Below are positions 1-9,085 of a DNA stretch of 64,000 bases, piece after piece. Below the pieces are notes generated by a model. The model was not told the origin of the DNA. It did no database searches and saw nothing but the letters and a program-made list of their open reading frames with translations. Source of the stretch: Streptomyces djakartensis (lineage in GTDB: Bacteria; Actinomycetota; Actinomycetes; Streptomycetales; Streptomycetaceae); NCBI RefSeq assembly GCF_014651075.1, contig NZ_BMWE01000008.1, positions 305,414-369,413 on the forward strand, given 5' to 3'. The number at the start of each line of letters is the position of its first letter. The stretch's first letter is position 1. The translations under genes were made by a program, and so were the position numbers.

Positions 1-4
1 CCCG

Positions 5-270
5 GGGCCTCTCGACGGCCACTGGCCTGGGTCCATGCCTGCGGGCTGTCCTGGCGGTCGCTGCCCTGGCTCACTCCTGTGGGTTCTCTCGGCGGTCGCT
101 GCCCTGGTTCATGCCTGTGGGTTCTCTCGGCGGTCGCTGCCCTGGCTCGTGCCTGTGGGTTCTCTCGGCAGTCGCTGCCCGGGTCCATGCCTGTGGGTTC
201 GCTCGATGGCCGCTGCGCAGGCGCATGCCTTCGGCTCTCTCGGTGGCCGGCCAGAGTCCCTCCGGGCTCT
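5..270. repeat. 38-bp imperfect tandem repeat array, about seven units
   Basis: The words gggttctctcggcggtcgct / gccctgg / catgcctgt recur at an exact 38-bp spacing: repeat starts are visible at about 5, 43, 81, 119, 157, 195 and 233, with a decayed copy near 264. Units 3-5 are nearly identical and the flanks degenerate. The period is not a multiple of three, so no reading frame is conserved between units, which argues against a repetitive protein. There are no unique spacers, so it is not CRISPR. From 271 to 539 I see no gene, only the upstream region of the LPRTG protein. Confidence 0.8.
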
Positions 271-539
271 CTCGGTGGCCGGCCTGGACTGTGGCGTGCC
301 CGGTCCACTGACTGCCTGTTCGGCCGATCCGCCTCCTCAGGCGTCTCCGGCGGCCTCCTTTCGGCCGTTCGGGTGACGGCCCCCGGAACCTGCGCCGCAC
401 GTCCCCCGTGCGCCACCCGCCCCGCACCCCCGGATCGCCGCGGATCCGGCCCGCGCCATGTCTTCCTTCCTCGAGGCCCCCGGCGTACCTTGACGGCCCG
501 ATCTGATGCTCCGTCAGGAACAGGAAGGGGAGCGGCACC

Positions 540-1253
540 GTGTCGTACCGGAATCGAACCGCCGCGCTCGCGTCCGCCGCGGCCCTGGCCGGCTCGGCGG
601 TGTTGATGGCCGCCCCCGTGGCCCGGGCCGAGGTCGTCGACGTCAACTACCAGTGCAAGACCCCGATCGGCGACAAGAGCGCCGTCTCGCCCATCGACAT
701 CAGGAGCGTCAGGAGCGGCGACGGCTACCGGATCACCATGTCCTGGCAGAAGGGCGTCTCCTCCAGCCCGGTCGAACTGGGCAAGGGCGCGATGACACCG
801 AGCGCCACCGTCGCCCTGGGAGGCGCCGACAGCGGGACCCTGACGGTGACCGGTCCCGCCAACGACGCCGCCATCCCCGCCAACACCCCGATCAAGGTCA
901 ACGACCTGAGCGGGACGTACACGCCGAAGAAGAGCGGAAAGGTGACCTTCACGGCCGGCGTGCTCACCATCAAGGCCCTCGGTACGACGACCACCTGCAC
1001 CCCCACGAACGACCCGGGCCCCTCCCTGACCCTGGACGTCACGGCCGCGAGCGGCGGCGGCACCACCGGCTCCACCCAGGGCGGCGAACCGGCCCCGGGT
1101 TCCGGCTCCGGCGGCGGCGCCGAACTCCCGCGAACCGGCCCCGGCGACTCGGCCGTCGCCCTCGGCACACTCGGCGGCACGGTCCTGCTCGCGGGCGCGG
1201 CGGGCGTGCTGTGGCTGACACGGCGTCAACGGGGCGCGGGGGACACCCCCTGA
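540..1253 (+). CDS. LPRTG-anchored secreted surface protein
   Basis: A 237-residue protein probably covalently attached to the cell wall by a sortase. Residues 1-30 form a signal peptide ending in PVARA. The mature part (about 31-165) is a beta-rich domain resembling the DUF6801-type domains of actinobacterial surface proteins, followed by a Gly/Ser/Pro-rich linker. The C-terminus is a full sorting signal: LPRTG at about 196-200, a hydrophobic segment, then the basic tail RRQR. The GTG start is supported by a GGGGAG Shine-Dalgarno sequence about 8 bases upstream. LPxTG is typical of class A/F sortase substrates, whereas many Streptomyces class E substrates carry LAxTG. No sortase gene lies in the window. 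The ligand or function is unknown. Confidence 0.85.
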   Translation: MSYRNRTAALASAAALAGSAVLMAAPVARAEVVDVNYQCKTPIGDKSAVSPIDIRSVRSGDGYRITMSWQKGVSSSPVELGKGAMTPSATVALGGADSGTLTVTGPANDAAIPANTPIKVNDLSGTYTPKKSGKVTFTAGVLTIKALGTTTTCTPTNDPGPSLTLDVTAASGGGTTGSTQGGEPAPGSGSGGGAELPRTGPGDSAVALGTLGGTVLLAGAAGVLWLTRRQRGAGDTP

Positions 1254-1630
1254 GTCCGGTCCGGGAGCGGCCACCGGCGAATGCCGAAGCCGTCCGGCGA
1301 TACGCCCGCCCCGAGGGCGACTGCCGGAGTCGCTGATGTCATGGGCGCTCCCGGTGGGTCACTCGTGCCGCTGGGGTTCGAACCGCCGGCCGGGGCGGCC
1401 GGTGCGGTAGGCGCGAGCGGCCGCGCCGAGCGCTCGCCATGGGCGCCCCGACGACCGCTGACCCGCAGACCTGTTGACGCACAGACCCGCTGACCCATAG
1501 ACCCGCGAACCCGTGACCCGTGCCCCGCGAACCCGCTGACGTCGTTCGCCCGCTGCCCGGAGGGCGCCCGGCCCGCAGACGCGATTCGCAGGCGCGATCC
1601 GCACGTTCGCCCCGACCGCTGGAGCAGCCG
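1254..1630. other. gene-free spacer with low-complexity words
   Basis: No coding region is convincing here. Between about 1455 and 1545 the sequence is built from repeated near-copies of gacccgc/gaacccg/agacc words, a low-complexity patch probably produced by slippage. No terminator hairpin was obvious behind the LPRTG gene. Confidence 0.5.
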
Positions 1631-2659
1631 ATGCCCTGCGCAGCCCGTGTGTCCCACCTGTCGCTGCCGATCCTGCTGGCGGTTCTGCTGGGTCTCGCCG
1701 GGGCCGGGGCCAGAGCCTGGGCCGCCCAGGGCACGGACCGGCCCGTCGTGGAGGTGTCCAAGGCGCAGGCAGGGACGGGCGGTTCGGTCACCGTCACCGG
1801 CAGCGGCTGGCGGCCGCGAACCCTGCTGACGCTGCTGGTCTGCGGACAGGCCGAACCGTCCCGGGGCGTGACCGGCGGCACCAACTCCTGCGCCAACGCC
1901 GACGGCCGGGCCGTGACCGCCGACGCCGAGGGGCGCTTTCGCCGCGAACTGCCCGTCGTGGAACCGCCCGTGCCGTGCCCCTGCGTGGTGCACGTGGAGA
2001 CGGTGACGGGCGCCGAGGTCGAAGCCGACACGGCCTTCCAGGTCGCCGGGCACGCGGTGGAGCCGCTGCCCGCGGACCGGGCGGGCGGTCGGCTGTCCCT
2101 GCTGGAGGACACCCGGCTGCGCGGCGCGGACGGGCTGCTGACCTGGTTCGGTTCACCGCCCACCAGGACCCTCGTGGTCACCGTCGGCAACGTCGGGACG
2201 TCCCCCGTGAAGGACCCCGTCTTCCAGGTCGGAGCCTCCCACGGGGTGTTCGCCCCGCAGTGGCAGGACCAGCGGTGGCGCGGCACGATCCGGCCCGGCG
2301 CGAAGGCGCGGATCGAGCTTCCCGTGGAGCTCGCGGGCGGGGCGCACGGCGACTACACCGTGTCCCTGAAGTACGGCGGCAAGGTGCTCGCCGAGCATCC
2401 GTGGGGCGTGGGCCGCCCCTGGGGCGTGACCCTGTTCTGGGGCCTCGTGCTGCTGGTCGTACCGGCGGCGCTGTTCCGCGCCGGCCTGGCCGTCGTGGAT
2501 CACGTACGGCCTCGCCACCCCGGTCACGCGGCCCGCCGGCCCCGCCGCCCGCGACGGCCCGCCGCCCCGCGCAGGCCACCGGCCTCACCCGGGTCCTCCG
2601 CCCCCTCCGCGCCCTGGATCCCCTCCGACGCCGGCCCGCCCGGACCGAGGAGGACATGA
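1631..2659 (+). CDS. secreted Ig-like/neocarzinostatin-like protein with C-terminal membrane segment
   Basis: A 342-residue protein. I chose the ATG at 1631 because ggag lies just upstream and because it places a signal peptide (about residues 5-31, ending ARAWA) at the N-terminus; the open frame extends further upstream without a better start. Residues about 40-140 look like an immunoglobulin or neocarzinostatin-type domain (GTGGSVTVTGSGW) with cysteines, and 165-255 is another beta-rich region. A single membrane span (about 264-285) is followed by a Pro/Arg-rich cytoplasmic tail. It follows the LPRTG protein in the same direction, and a strong terminator follows at 2664. The specific function is not recognised. 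Confidence 0.65.
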   Translation: MPCAARVSHLSLPILLAVLLGLAGAGARAWAAQGTDRPVVEVSKAQAGTGGSVTVTGSGWRPRTLLTLLVCGQAEPSRGVTGGTNSCANADGRAVTADAEGRFRRELPVVEPPVPCPCVVHVETVTGAEVEADTAFQVAGHAVEPLPADRAGGRLSLLEDTRLRGADGLLTWFGSPPTRTLVVTVGNVGTSPVKDPVFQVGASHGVFAPQWQDQRWRGTIRPGAKARIELPVELAGGAHGDYTVSLKYGGKVLAEHPWGVGRPWGVTLFWGLVLLVVPAALFRAGLAVVDHVRPRHPGHAARRPRRPRRPAAPRRPPASPGSSAPSAPWIPSDAGPPGPRRT

Positions 2660-2663
2660 GAAA

Positions 2664-2694
2664 GGGCCGCCGCACCACGGGAGTGCGACGGCCC
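2664..2694. terminator. bidirectional intrinsic terminator
   Basis: A 12-bp stem (gggccgccgcac with gtgcgacggccc, one mismatch) and a 7-base loop lie between two convergent genes that end at 2659 and 2720. It can serve both strands. Confidence 0.8.
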
Positions 2695-2719
2695 GTTCCT
2701 CAGGGTCCGGTGAGGACGG

Positions 2720-4225
2720 TCAGCGGACGTCGCCCATCATCGCCCTGACCTTCTTGCGGTACATGAACACCGCGAAACCGGCGACCACGGCCAGCGCCGC
2801 CTCGATCGCCACGAAGCCCATCCGGTCCAGGTTGATCCCGCCGACGGCCGGGTTGGACAGCAGCGCGGTGACGGAGTCGCCCGCAGTGACCGCGAGGAAC
2901 CAGACGCCCATCATCTGCGAGGCGTACTTCACCGGCGCCATCTTCGTCGTCACGGACAGACCCACCGGCGACAGCGTCAGCTCACCGACGGTCTGCGCGA
3001 AGTAGATCGCGACCAGCCACATCGCCGCGGCCTTGTGACCGCCCTCCGCGATCGACAGCGGAGCGAGGAAGAGGAAGAAGGACGCACCCACGAGCACCAG
3101 ACCGGAGGCGAACTTCACGATCGTGCTCGGCTCCTTGCCCCGCCGGTTCAGCCACAGCCACAGCCAGGCGAAGACCGGCGCCAGGGCCATGATCATGACC
3201 GGGTTGACCGACTGGTACCAGGAGACCGGGAACTCCCAGCCGAGGATCGAGTTGTCGGCGCTCTTCTCGGCGAACAGCGACAGGGTCGAGCCGCCCTGGT
3301 CGTAGATCATCCAGAAGACGGCGGCGGCGACGAAGAACCAGATGTACGCGGACACCTTCGACCGCTCGCCGGAGTCCAGGTCCTTGTCCCGCATGATCCG
3401 GGAGATGACCAGGATCGGCACGATCAGCCCGAGGAGCGTGAGCGGGATCAGCACCCAGTTCAGGGTGTAGTGGCCGGTGCCGCCGACGACGCCGTAGAAC
3501 ACCACGGCCACGGCCAGCCAGATGAGGCCCTTGCGCAGGGTGGACGCCTTCTCGGCGGGCGACAGGGGAGTGGGGACCTCGCTGCTCCGCGCACTCAGGT
3601 GCCGGCCGCCGAGGAGGAACTGCACCAGACCGAGCGCCATGCCGAGCGCGGCCAGCGCGAAGCCGAAGTGCCAGTCGACGTTCTCGCCGACGGTGCCGAT
3701 GACCAGCGGCGCGACGAAGGCACCCAGGTTGATGCCGATGTAGAAGACCGTGAAGCCGCCGTCCCGGCGCGGGTCCTCGGGACCGTCGTAGAGGTGGCCG
3801 ACCATCGTGGAGATGTTGGCCTTCAGCAGGCCGGAGCCGATCGCGACGAGTCCCAGGCCGGTGTAGAAGCTCGCGGCGGCGGGCAGCGCGAGGCACAGGT
3901 GGCCGAGCATGATGACCAGGCCCGCGACGGCGACCGTCTTGCGGGGGCCGAGCACGCGGTCGGCGAACCAGCCGCCGGGCAGGGTGAGCAGGTACACGAG
4001 CGACAGGTACACGGAGTAGATCGCCGTCGCCGTGCCCGCGCTCAGGTTCATGCCACCCGGGGCCACCAGGTACAGCGGAAGCAGGGCCCTCATGCCGTAG
4101 TAGGAGAACCGCTCCCACATCTCGGTCATGAACAGAGTGGCCAGTCCTCGGGGGTGGCCGAAGAAGGTCTTCTCGGACCCGGGGGTGCCCGGGCGGGCCG
4201 AGTCCTTCGTCAGGCTGGACGCCAT
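2720..4225 (-). CDS. POT-family proton-coupled di/tripeptide transporter
   Basis: A 501-residue major facilitator of the proton-dependent oligopeptide transporter (PTR2/POT) family, importing di- and tripeptides across the inner membrane. The N-terminal family signature EMWERFSYYGMRALLPLYL, containing the ExxER proton-coupling motif, is intact. The second family region (FTVFYIGINLGAF) and about 14 hydrophobic segments follow. The ATG at 4225 is preceded by AAGGA at good spacing; the frame extends 113 codons further upstream but that stretch is compositionally unlike protein. It is divergent from the two-component genes across a 512-bp spacer. Substrate range cannot be read from sequence. Confidence 0.9.
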   Translation of the reverse strand: MASSLTKDSARPGTPGSEKTFFGHPRGLATLFMTEMWERFSYYGMRALLPLYLVAPGGMNLSAGTATAIYSVYLSLVYLLTLPGGWFADRVLGPRKTVAVAGLVIMLGHLCLALPAAASFYTGLGLVAIGSGLLKANISTMVGHLYDGPEDPRRDGGFTVFYIGINLGAFVAPLVIGTVGENVDWHFGFALAALGMALGLVQFLLGGRHLSARSSEVPTPLSPAEKASTLRKGLIWLAVAVVFYGVVGGTGHYTLNWVLIPLTLLGLIVPILVISRIMRDKDLDSGERSKVSAYIWFFVAAAVFWMIYDQGGSTLSLFAEKSADNSILGWEFPVSWYQSVNPVMIMALAPVFAWLWLWLNRRGKEPSTIVKFASGLVLVGASFFLFLAPLSIAEGGHKAAAMWLVAIYFAQTVGELTLSPVGLSVTTKMAPVKYASQMMGVWFLAVTAGDSVTALLSNPAVGGINLDRMGFVAIEAALAVVAGFAVFMYRKKVRAMMGDVR

Positions 4226-4737
4226 GGTCGTTCCTTGCTGGTCGGGACGCGCCACCGCGACAGCGGTGAGGCGCCCGGTGGGGGGCCGGCTCCGGTGCGT
4301 GCGGCCGTCCGCCCGACGCCTACGGGGTCCGCTCCGGGGCACGGAGCGGTGGGCGGTCGCCACCGGGATTCCTCTACGCGCGTCGCCGCGCGATGAGGCC
4401 CGGTCACAGGTCGTTTTGGGTCGCGGCTGGCGGGGAAACCAGCCCGCACACAAAAGAGACCCTCGGGGCAAAGAGCCTCCGAAGGTCGCCGTGGTGCTAA
4501 CAGGCGTTGATTCACCATACGGCAGGACACGGACGGATATGAAACGACCTGAGACACGAATCACAGGTCACCGGGGAACCATACGCCCCCTTTCCATGGT
4601 CCTTACCGGACTGGCATCGCAAAGGCAGAGGTCAGTTCGCCTTCCCGCCGGAGGTGAGAAGCGGGTATGCCGCTGGTAAGAATCAAGGCTTCCGGTCACA
4701 CCCCAGCTCAGGGCCGTGCAGGTCTACCATCACTGGC
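4226..4737. promoter_or_regulatory. divergent intergenic region between peptide transporter and response regulator
   Basis: This 512-bp spacer has no credible gene. It contains AT-richer patches near 4440-4560 that could hold the transporter promoter. A TACCAT box at 4725-4730, only eight bases before the response-regulator ATG, would fit a leaderless transcript. No operator repeat stood out. Confidence 0.4.
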
Positions 4738-5415
4738 ATGACCCGTGTACTGCTCGCCGAGGACGACGCGTCCATCTCGGAGCCGCTGGCCCGTGCTCTG
4801 CGCCGGGAGGGCTACGAGGTCGAGGTGCGTGAGGACGGCCCCGCCGCTCTCGACGCCGGAATGCAGGGCGGCGTCGACCTGGTCGTGCTCGACCTGGGTC
4901 TGCCCGGCATGGACGGCCTGGAGGTGGCCCGCCGGCTGCGCGGCGAAGGCCACAGCATCCCGATCCTCATCCTGACCGCGCGCGCCGACGAGGTGGACAC
5001 CGTCGTCGGGCTCGACGCGGGCGCCGACGACTACGTCACCAAGCCCTTCCGCCTCGCCGAGCTGCTGGCGCGGGTCCGGGCCCTGCTGCGGCGCGGTGCC
5101 GCCGAGCCCCAGCAGCCGCCCGCCACGCACGGCGTGCGCATCGACGTCGAGTCGCACCGCGCCTGGATGGGCGAGGAGGAGCTGCAGCTCACCGCCAAGG
5201 AGTTCGACCTGCTGCGCGTCCTGGTGCGCGACGCGGGCCGGGTCGTCACCCGCGACCAGCTGATGCGCGAGGTCTGGGACACCACCTGGTGGTCGTCGAC
5301 CAAGACCCTCGACATGCACATCTCCTGGCTGCGCAAGAAGCTGGGCGACGACGCGGCCAACCCCCGCTACATCGCCACCGTGCGCGGTGTGGGCTTCCGC
5401 TTCGAGAAGAGCTGA
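4738..5415 (+). CDS. OmpR/PhoB-family response regulator
   Basis: A 225-residue two-domain regulator. The receiver domain (1-115) has the acidic pair D9/D10, the phosphoacceptor D52 in VVLDLGLPGMDG, T80 and K102 (TKPF). The C-terminal winged helix (about 130-225) ends with the usual YIATVRGVGFRF hairpin. It should bind DNA as a dimer when phosphorylated by the kinase encoded 36 bp downstream. I chose the ATG at 4738 because it begins exactly at the receiver domain. The signal sensed and target genes are unknown; it is not obviously MtrA, CutR or CseB. Confidence 0.92.
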   Translation: MTRVLLAEDDASISEPLARALRREGYEVEVREDGPAALDAGMQGGVDLVVLDLGLPGMDGLEVARRLRGEGHSIPILILTARADEVDTVVGLDAGADDYVTKPFRLAELLARVRALLRRGAAEPQQPPATHGVRIDVESHRAWMGEEELQLTAKEFDLLRVLVRDAGRVVTRDQLMREVWDTTWWSSTKTLDMHISWLRKKLGDDAANPRYIATVRGVGFRFEKS

Positions 5416-5451
5416 GCGGCGGGGCAGGTACGGACAACCGGGTAACAGGAC

Positions 5452-6729
5452 ATGCGCCGCCGTCTGATCCAGTCCACGCTCTCCGTGGTGCTCGTCGTGA
5501 TCGCCGTCTTCGGCGTCTCCCTGGTCATCGTCGAGACCAGGACGATCAGCCACAGCGCCCAGGAGCGGGTGGAGTCCGAGGCGGTCCGGCTGGCCAGCAT
5601 CGTCGACAGCCGGCTCTTCGGGGAGCAGCAGGTCGACGCGGAGATGCTGCGCGACCAGGTCACGCAGGACCGCTACTACGCGGTGATCCGTCTCCCGGGC
5701 GAGGCACCCATCGAGGTGGGCACCAAGCCGGACGGTGACGTCATCACCGCGACCGAGTCCGGCGAGGAGGGCGAGACGGTCACGGTCCAGGAGCCGCGCT
5801 CCTCCGTGACCCGCGAGGTCGGCCGTACGCTGCTGATCATCGCCCTGGTGGCGCTGCTGGCGGTGGTGGCCGCCGTGCTGCTGGCGGTCCGCCAGGCGAA
5901 CCGGCTGGCGTCGCCGCTGACCGACCTGGCGGAAACGGCCGAGCGGCTCGGCTCGGGCGATCCGCGCCCGAGGCACAAGCGGTACGGCGTGCCCGAGCTG
6001 GACCGGGTGGCGGACGTGCTGGACGGCTCCGCCGAGCGCATCGCGCGCATGCTGACCGCGGAGCGCCGCCTCGCCGCGGACGCCTCCCACCAGCTGCGGA
6101 CCCCGCTGACGGCCCTGTCGATGCGGCTGGAGGAGATCACCCTCACCGGCGACCTGGACACGGTGAAGGAGGAGGCGACGATCGCGCTGACGCAGGTCGA
6201 GCGCCTCACGGACGTCGTGGAGCGGCTCCTCACCAACTCCCGTGATCCGCGCACCGGCTCCGCCGTCACCTTCGACCTCGACGAGGTCATCCAGCAGCAG
6301 CTCGCCGAGTGGCGCCCCGCCTACCGCAGCGCGGGCCGGGCGATCGTCAGCTCCGGCAAACGCCACCTCCAGGCGGTCGGCACACCCGGGGCGGTCGCGC
6401 AGGTCCTGGCGGCGCTGATCGAGAACTCCCTGATGCACGGCGGCGGCACGGTCGCGCTGCGTACCCGCGTCACCGGCAACCAGGCCGTCATCGAGGTCAC
6501 GGACGAGGGCCCCGGCGTCCCGGCCGACCTCGGGGCACGCATCTTCGAGCGGGCGATCAGCGGCCGCAACTCCACGGGCATCGGCCTGGCCGTGGCCCGT
6601 GACCTGGCGGAAGCCGACGGCGGCCGGCTGGAGATGCTCCAGACCAAGCCCCCGGTGTTCGGCCTGTTCCTGTCCCGCACGCCGGTGCGGAAGTCCCTCG
6701 GCGGCGAGGACGAGCCGATGATCCGCTGA
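5452..6729 (+). CDS. membrane sensor histidine kinase
   Basis: A 425-residue sensor kinase paired with the preceding regulator. There are two membrane spans (about 6-28 and 126-147) enclosing a roughly 95-residue extracellular sensor. A HAMP region follows (about 148-200), then a HisKA domain with the autophosphorylation site H213 in DASHQLRTPL. The HATPase domain has an N box (ALIENSLMHGG) and G boxes (DEGPGVP, GIGLAVARDLAE). The extracellular loop is short and acidic with no recognised domain. It is translated 36 bp after the regulator and is probably co-transcribed. It ends 18 bp before the convergent GtrA gene. Confidence 0.92.
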   Translation: MRRRLIQSTLSVVLVVIAVFGVSLVIVETRTISHSAQERVESEAVRLASIVDSRLFGEQQVDAEMLRDQVTQDRYYAVIRLPGEAPIEVGTKPDGDVITATESGEEGETVTVQEPRSSVTREVGRTLLIIALVALLAVVAAVLLAVRQANRLASPLTDLAETAERLGSGDPRPRHKRYGVPELDRVADVLDGSAERIARMLTAERRLAADASHQLRTPLTALSMRLEEITLTGDLDTVKEEATIALTQVERLTDVVERLLTNSRDPRTGSAVTFDLDEVIQQQLAEWRPAYRSAGRAIVSSGKRHLQAVGTPGAVAQVLAALIENSLMHGGGTVALRTRVTGNQAVIEVTDEGPGVPADLGARIFERAISGRNSTGIGLAVARDLAEADGGRLEMLQTKPPVFGLFLSRTPVRKSLGGEDEPMIR

Positions 6730-6747
6730 CGCGGCTCACGACCGGCC

Positions 6748-7290
6748 CTACGGCACCCGCTGCCCGGCCCCCTCCCGCTCCAGGACCGCTTCCGCTTCCG
6801 CGTCCGCCACCGCCTCACGGGACGGAAGGGCGCGGAACACCCAGGTGCGGTAGGACCAGAAGCGGAGCAGTGTGGCGGCGCCGATGCCGAGGAACTTGAA
6901 GATGTTGTTCTGCAGCGGCGTGTTCCAGTCGAAGCCGTAGGTCGCCACGTACAGGACGCCGTTCTCGATGACCAGGCCCACCGCGCTGAACAGCAGGAAC
7001 AGGGTCATCTCACGCGTACGGCCGGTCTTGTCGCGGTCGCGGTACGTGAAGTAGCGGTAGCCGATGTAGTTGAAGACGGTCGCCACGACGGTCGCGATGA
7101 CGCTCGCGCGGACCACCTGCAGATCGGTGACGTGCCGCACCAGGTTGAACACGAGGAGGTTGACCAGCACCCCGGCACCGCCCACCGCGCCGAACTTGGC
7201 GACTTCGTGAGCGAACCGTCGGAGCCGCGAGGCACCATGTCCCATGGTCGTGCAGGCCCCCGTCCCTTGCGTCGGCGTCAACTCAGTCAT
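6748..7290 (-). CDS. GtrA-family membrane protein
   Basis: A 180-residue protein with four predicted membrane helices and the GtrA family pattern (KFGAVGGAGVLVNLLVFNL near the N-terminus, NYIGYRYFTYRD in the middle, LLRFWSYRTWVF near the end). GtrA proteins take part in translocating or presenting lipid-linked sugars at the membrane, so it fits the envelope-glycan theme of the window. The ATG at 7290 follows a perfect AGGAGG. The acidic/Ala-rich tail is not conserved in the family. It is divergent from purK, as in mycobacteria, where a GtrA gene also flanks purK. Confidence 0.87.
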   Translation of the reverse strand: MTELTPTQGTGACTTMGHGASRLRRFAHEVAKFGAVGGAGVLVNLLVFNLVRHVTDLQVVRASVIATVVATVFNYIGYRYFTYRDRDKTGRTREMTLFLLFSAVGLVIENGVLYVATYGFDWNTPLQNNIFKFLGIGAATLLRFWSYRTWVFRALPSREAVADAEAEAVLEREGAGQRVP

Positions 7291-7409
7291 GCTAACCACC
7301 CTCCTGCGCGATCTTCCTGTGGATGGCGGTCGACAGCCGCAGATGGTCCGGGCCCGGCGGGGGAGGGGCGGGAAACCGGCCACCTCGGCGCGGCCGATAC
7401 TCTGGGGGG

Positions 7410-8561
7410 GTGACGTTCCCGGTAGTCGGCATGGTCGGCGGTGGCCAGCTCGCTCGTATGACACACGAGGCTGGTATCCCGCTGGGCATCAGGTTCAAGC
7501 TCCTCAGTGACACCCCGCAGGACTCCGCTGCGCAGGTCGTGAGCGATGTCGTCGTCGGCGACTATCGCGACCTCGACACGCTGCGCGAGTTCGCCCGCGG
7601 GTGCGATGTGATCACCTTCGATCACGAACACGTACCCACCGAGCACCTCCGGGCCCTGGAGGCGGACGGCATCCCCGTGCGCCCCGGCCCCGACGCGCTG
7701 GTGCACGCCCAGGACAAGGGTGTGATGCGGGCGAAGCTCGACGCGATCGGCGTGCCCTGCCCCAGACACAGGATCGTGTCCGATCCCGAGGACGTGGCCG
7801 CCTTCGCGGCCGAGGGCGACGGTTTCCCCGTCGTCCTCAAGACGGTCCGCGGCGGCTACGACGGCAAGGGCGTGTGGGTCGTCGACTCCGCCGAGGAGGC
7901 CGCCGACCCGTTCAAGGCCGGTGTCCCCGTGCTCGCCGAGGAGAAGGTCGACTTCGTCCGCGAGCTCGCCGCCAACGTCGTACGGTCCCCGCACGGCCAG
8001 GCGGTCGCCTACCCGGTCGTGGAGTCCCGCCAGGTGGGCGGCGTGTGCGACACGGTGATCGCCCCGGCCCCCGACCTCGACGAGGACCTCGCCCTCAGGG
8101 CCGAGCAGATGGCGCTGAACATCGCCAAGGAACTCGGCGTCGTCGGCCACCTCGCCGTCGAGCTGTTCCAGGTCCGCAAGGCCGACGGGACCTCGGAGGT
8201 CCTCGTCAACGAGCTCGCGATGCGCCCGCACAACTCGGGCCACTGGTCGATGGACGGCGCCGTCACCAGCCAGTTCGCCAACCACGTCCGGGCCGTCCTC
8301 GACCTGCCTCTCGGCGACCCGCGCCCGCGCGCGAAGTGGACGGTCATGGTCAACGTCCTCGGCGGCGACTTCCCGGACATGTACTCCGCGTACCTGCACT
8401 GCATGGCCCGCGACCCCCAGCTCAAGATCCACATGTATGGCAAGGACGTGAAGCCCGGCCGCAAGGTGGGCCACGTCAACACCTACGGCGACGACCTGGA
8501 CGACGTGCTGGAGCGCGCCCGTCACGCAGCCGGCTACCTGAGAGGCACCATCACCGAATGA
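7410..8561 (+). CDS. purK: N5-carboxyaminoimidazole ribonucleotide synthase
   Basis: A 383-residue ATP-grasp enzyme that makes N5-CAIR from AIR, bicarbonate and ATP in purine synthesis. The N-terminal Rossmann-like motif VGMVGGGQLARM and the ATP-grasp signature (VLKTVRGGYDGKG and later VNELAMRPHNSGHW) are intact. I chose the GTG at 7410, which gives the usual PurK N-terminus. The Shine-Dalgarno is only a G-run (gggggg) directly before the GTG, so the start is less certain than the gene. It overlaps purE by 4 bp (ATGA), implying translational coupling. Confidence 0.95.
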   Translation: MTFPVVGMVGGGQLARMTHEAGIPLGIRFKLLSDTPQDSAAQVVSDVVVGDYRDLDTLREFARGCDVITFDHEHVPTEHLRALEADGIPVRPGPDALVHAQDKGVMRAKLDAIGVPCPRHRIVSDPEDVAAFAAEGDGFPVVLKTVRGGYDGKGVWVVDSAEEAADPFKAGVPVLAEEKVDFVRELAANVVRSPHGQAVAYPVVESRQVGGVCDTVIAPAPDLDEDLALRAEQMALNIAKELGVVGHLAVELFQVRKADGTSEVLVNELAMRPHNSGHWSMDGAVTSQFANHVRAVLDLPLGDPRPRAKWTVMVNVLGGDFPDMYSAYLHCMARDPQLKIHMYGKDVKPGRKVGHVNTYGDDLDDVLERARHAAGYLRGTITE

Positions 8562-9085
8562 GCCCCGTTGTTGGCATCGTCATGGGGTCGGACTCCGACT
8601 GGCCCGTCATGGAGGCCGCCGCCAAGGCCCTCGACGAGTTCGAGATCCCCTACGAGGTGGACGTCGTCTCGGCGCACCGGATGCCGCGCGAGATGATCGC
8701 CTACGGCGAGCAGGCCGACGCCCGCGGGCTCAAGGTGATCATCGCCGGGGCGGGCGGCGCCGCCCACCTGCCCGGCATGCTCGCCTCCGTGACCCCGCTG
8801 CCGGTGATCGGCGTGCCCGTGCCGCTGAAGTACCTCGACGGCATGGACAGCCTCCTGTCGATCGTGCAGATGCCGGCCGGTGTCCCGGTCGCCACGGTCT
8901 CCGTCGCCGGCGCCCGCAACGCCGGTCTGCTCGCGGCCCGCATGCTCGCCTCCCACGACGAGGAACTGCGCGGCCGGATGCGCGAGTTCCAGCAGGAGCT
9001 CAACGACCAGGCCACCGAGAAGGGCAAGCGCCTGCGCTCCAAGGTGGAGGGCACCGGCGGCTTCGGTTTCGGCGCGGGGAAGTGA
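8558..9085 (+). CDS. purE: N5-CAIR mutase
   Basis: A 175-residue cytosolic mutase that converts N5-CAIR to CAIR, the step following PurK. The family signature GIVMGSDSDWPVM starts at residue 6. SAHRMP carries the catalytic His, and the AGAGGAAHLPGM segment is present. Length is normal for class I PurE. The start overlaps the purK stop, and its own stop overlaps the GTG of the next gene, so purK, purE and the dipeptidase form one tightly packed operon. Confidence 0.96.
   Translation: MSPVVGIVMGSDSDWPVMEAAAKALDEFEIPYEVDVVSAHRMPREMIAYGEQADARGLKVIIAGAGGAAHLPGMLASVTPLPVIGVPVPLKYLDGMDSLLSIVQMPAGVPVATVSVAGARNAGLLAARMLASHDEELRGRMREFQQELNDQATEKGKRLRSKVEGTGGFGFGAGK

Noticed and set aside
5..270. CRISPR array
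   Set aside because: The repeats are directly abutting without unique spacers and no cas genes are present.
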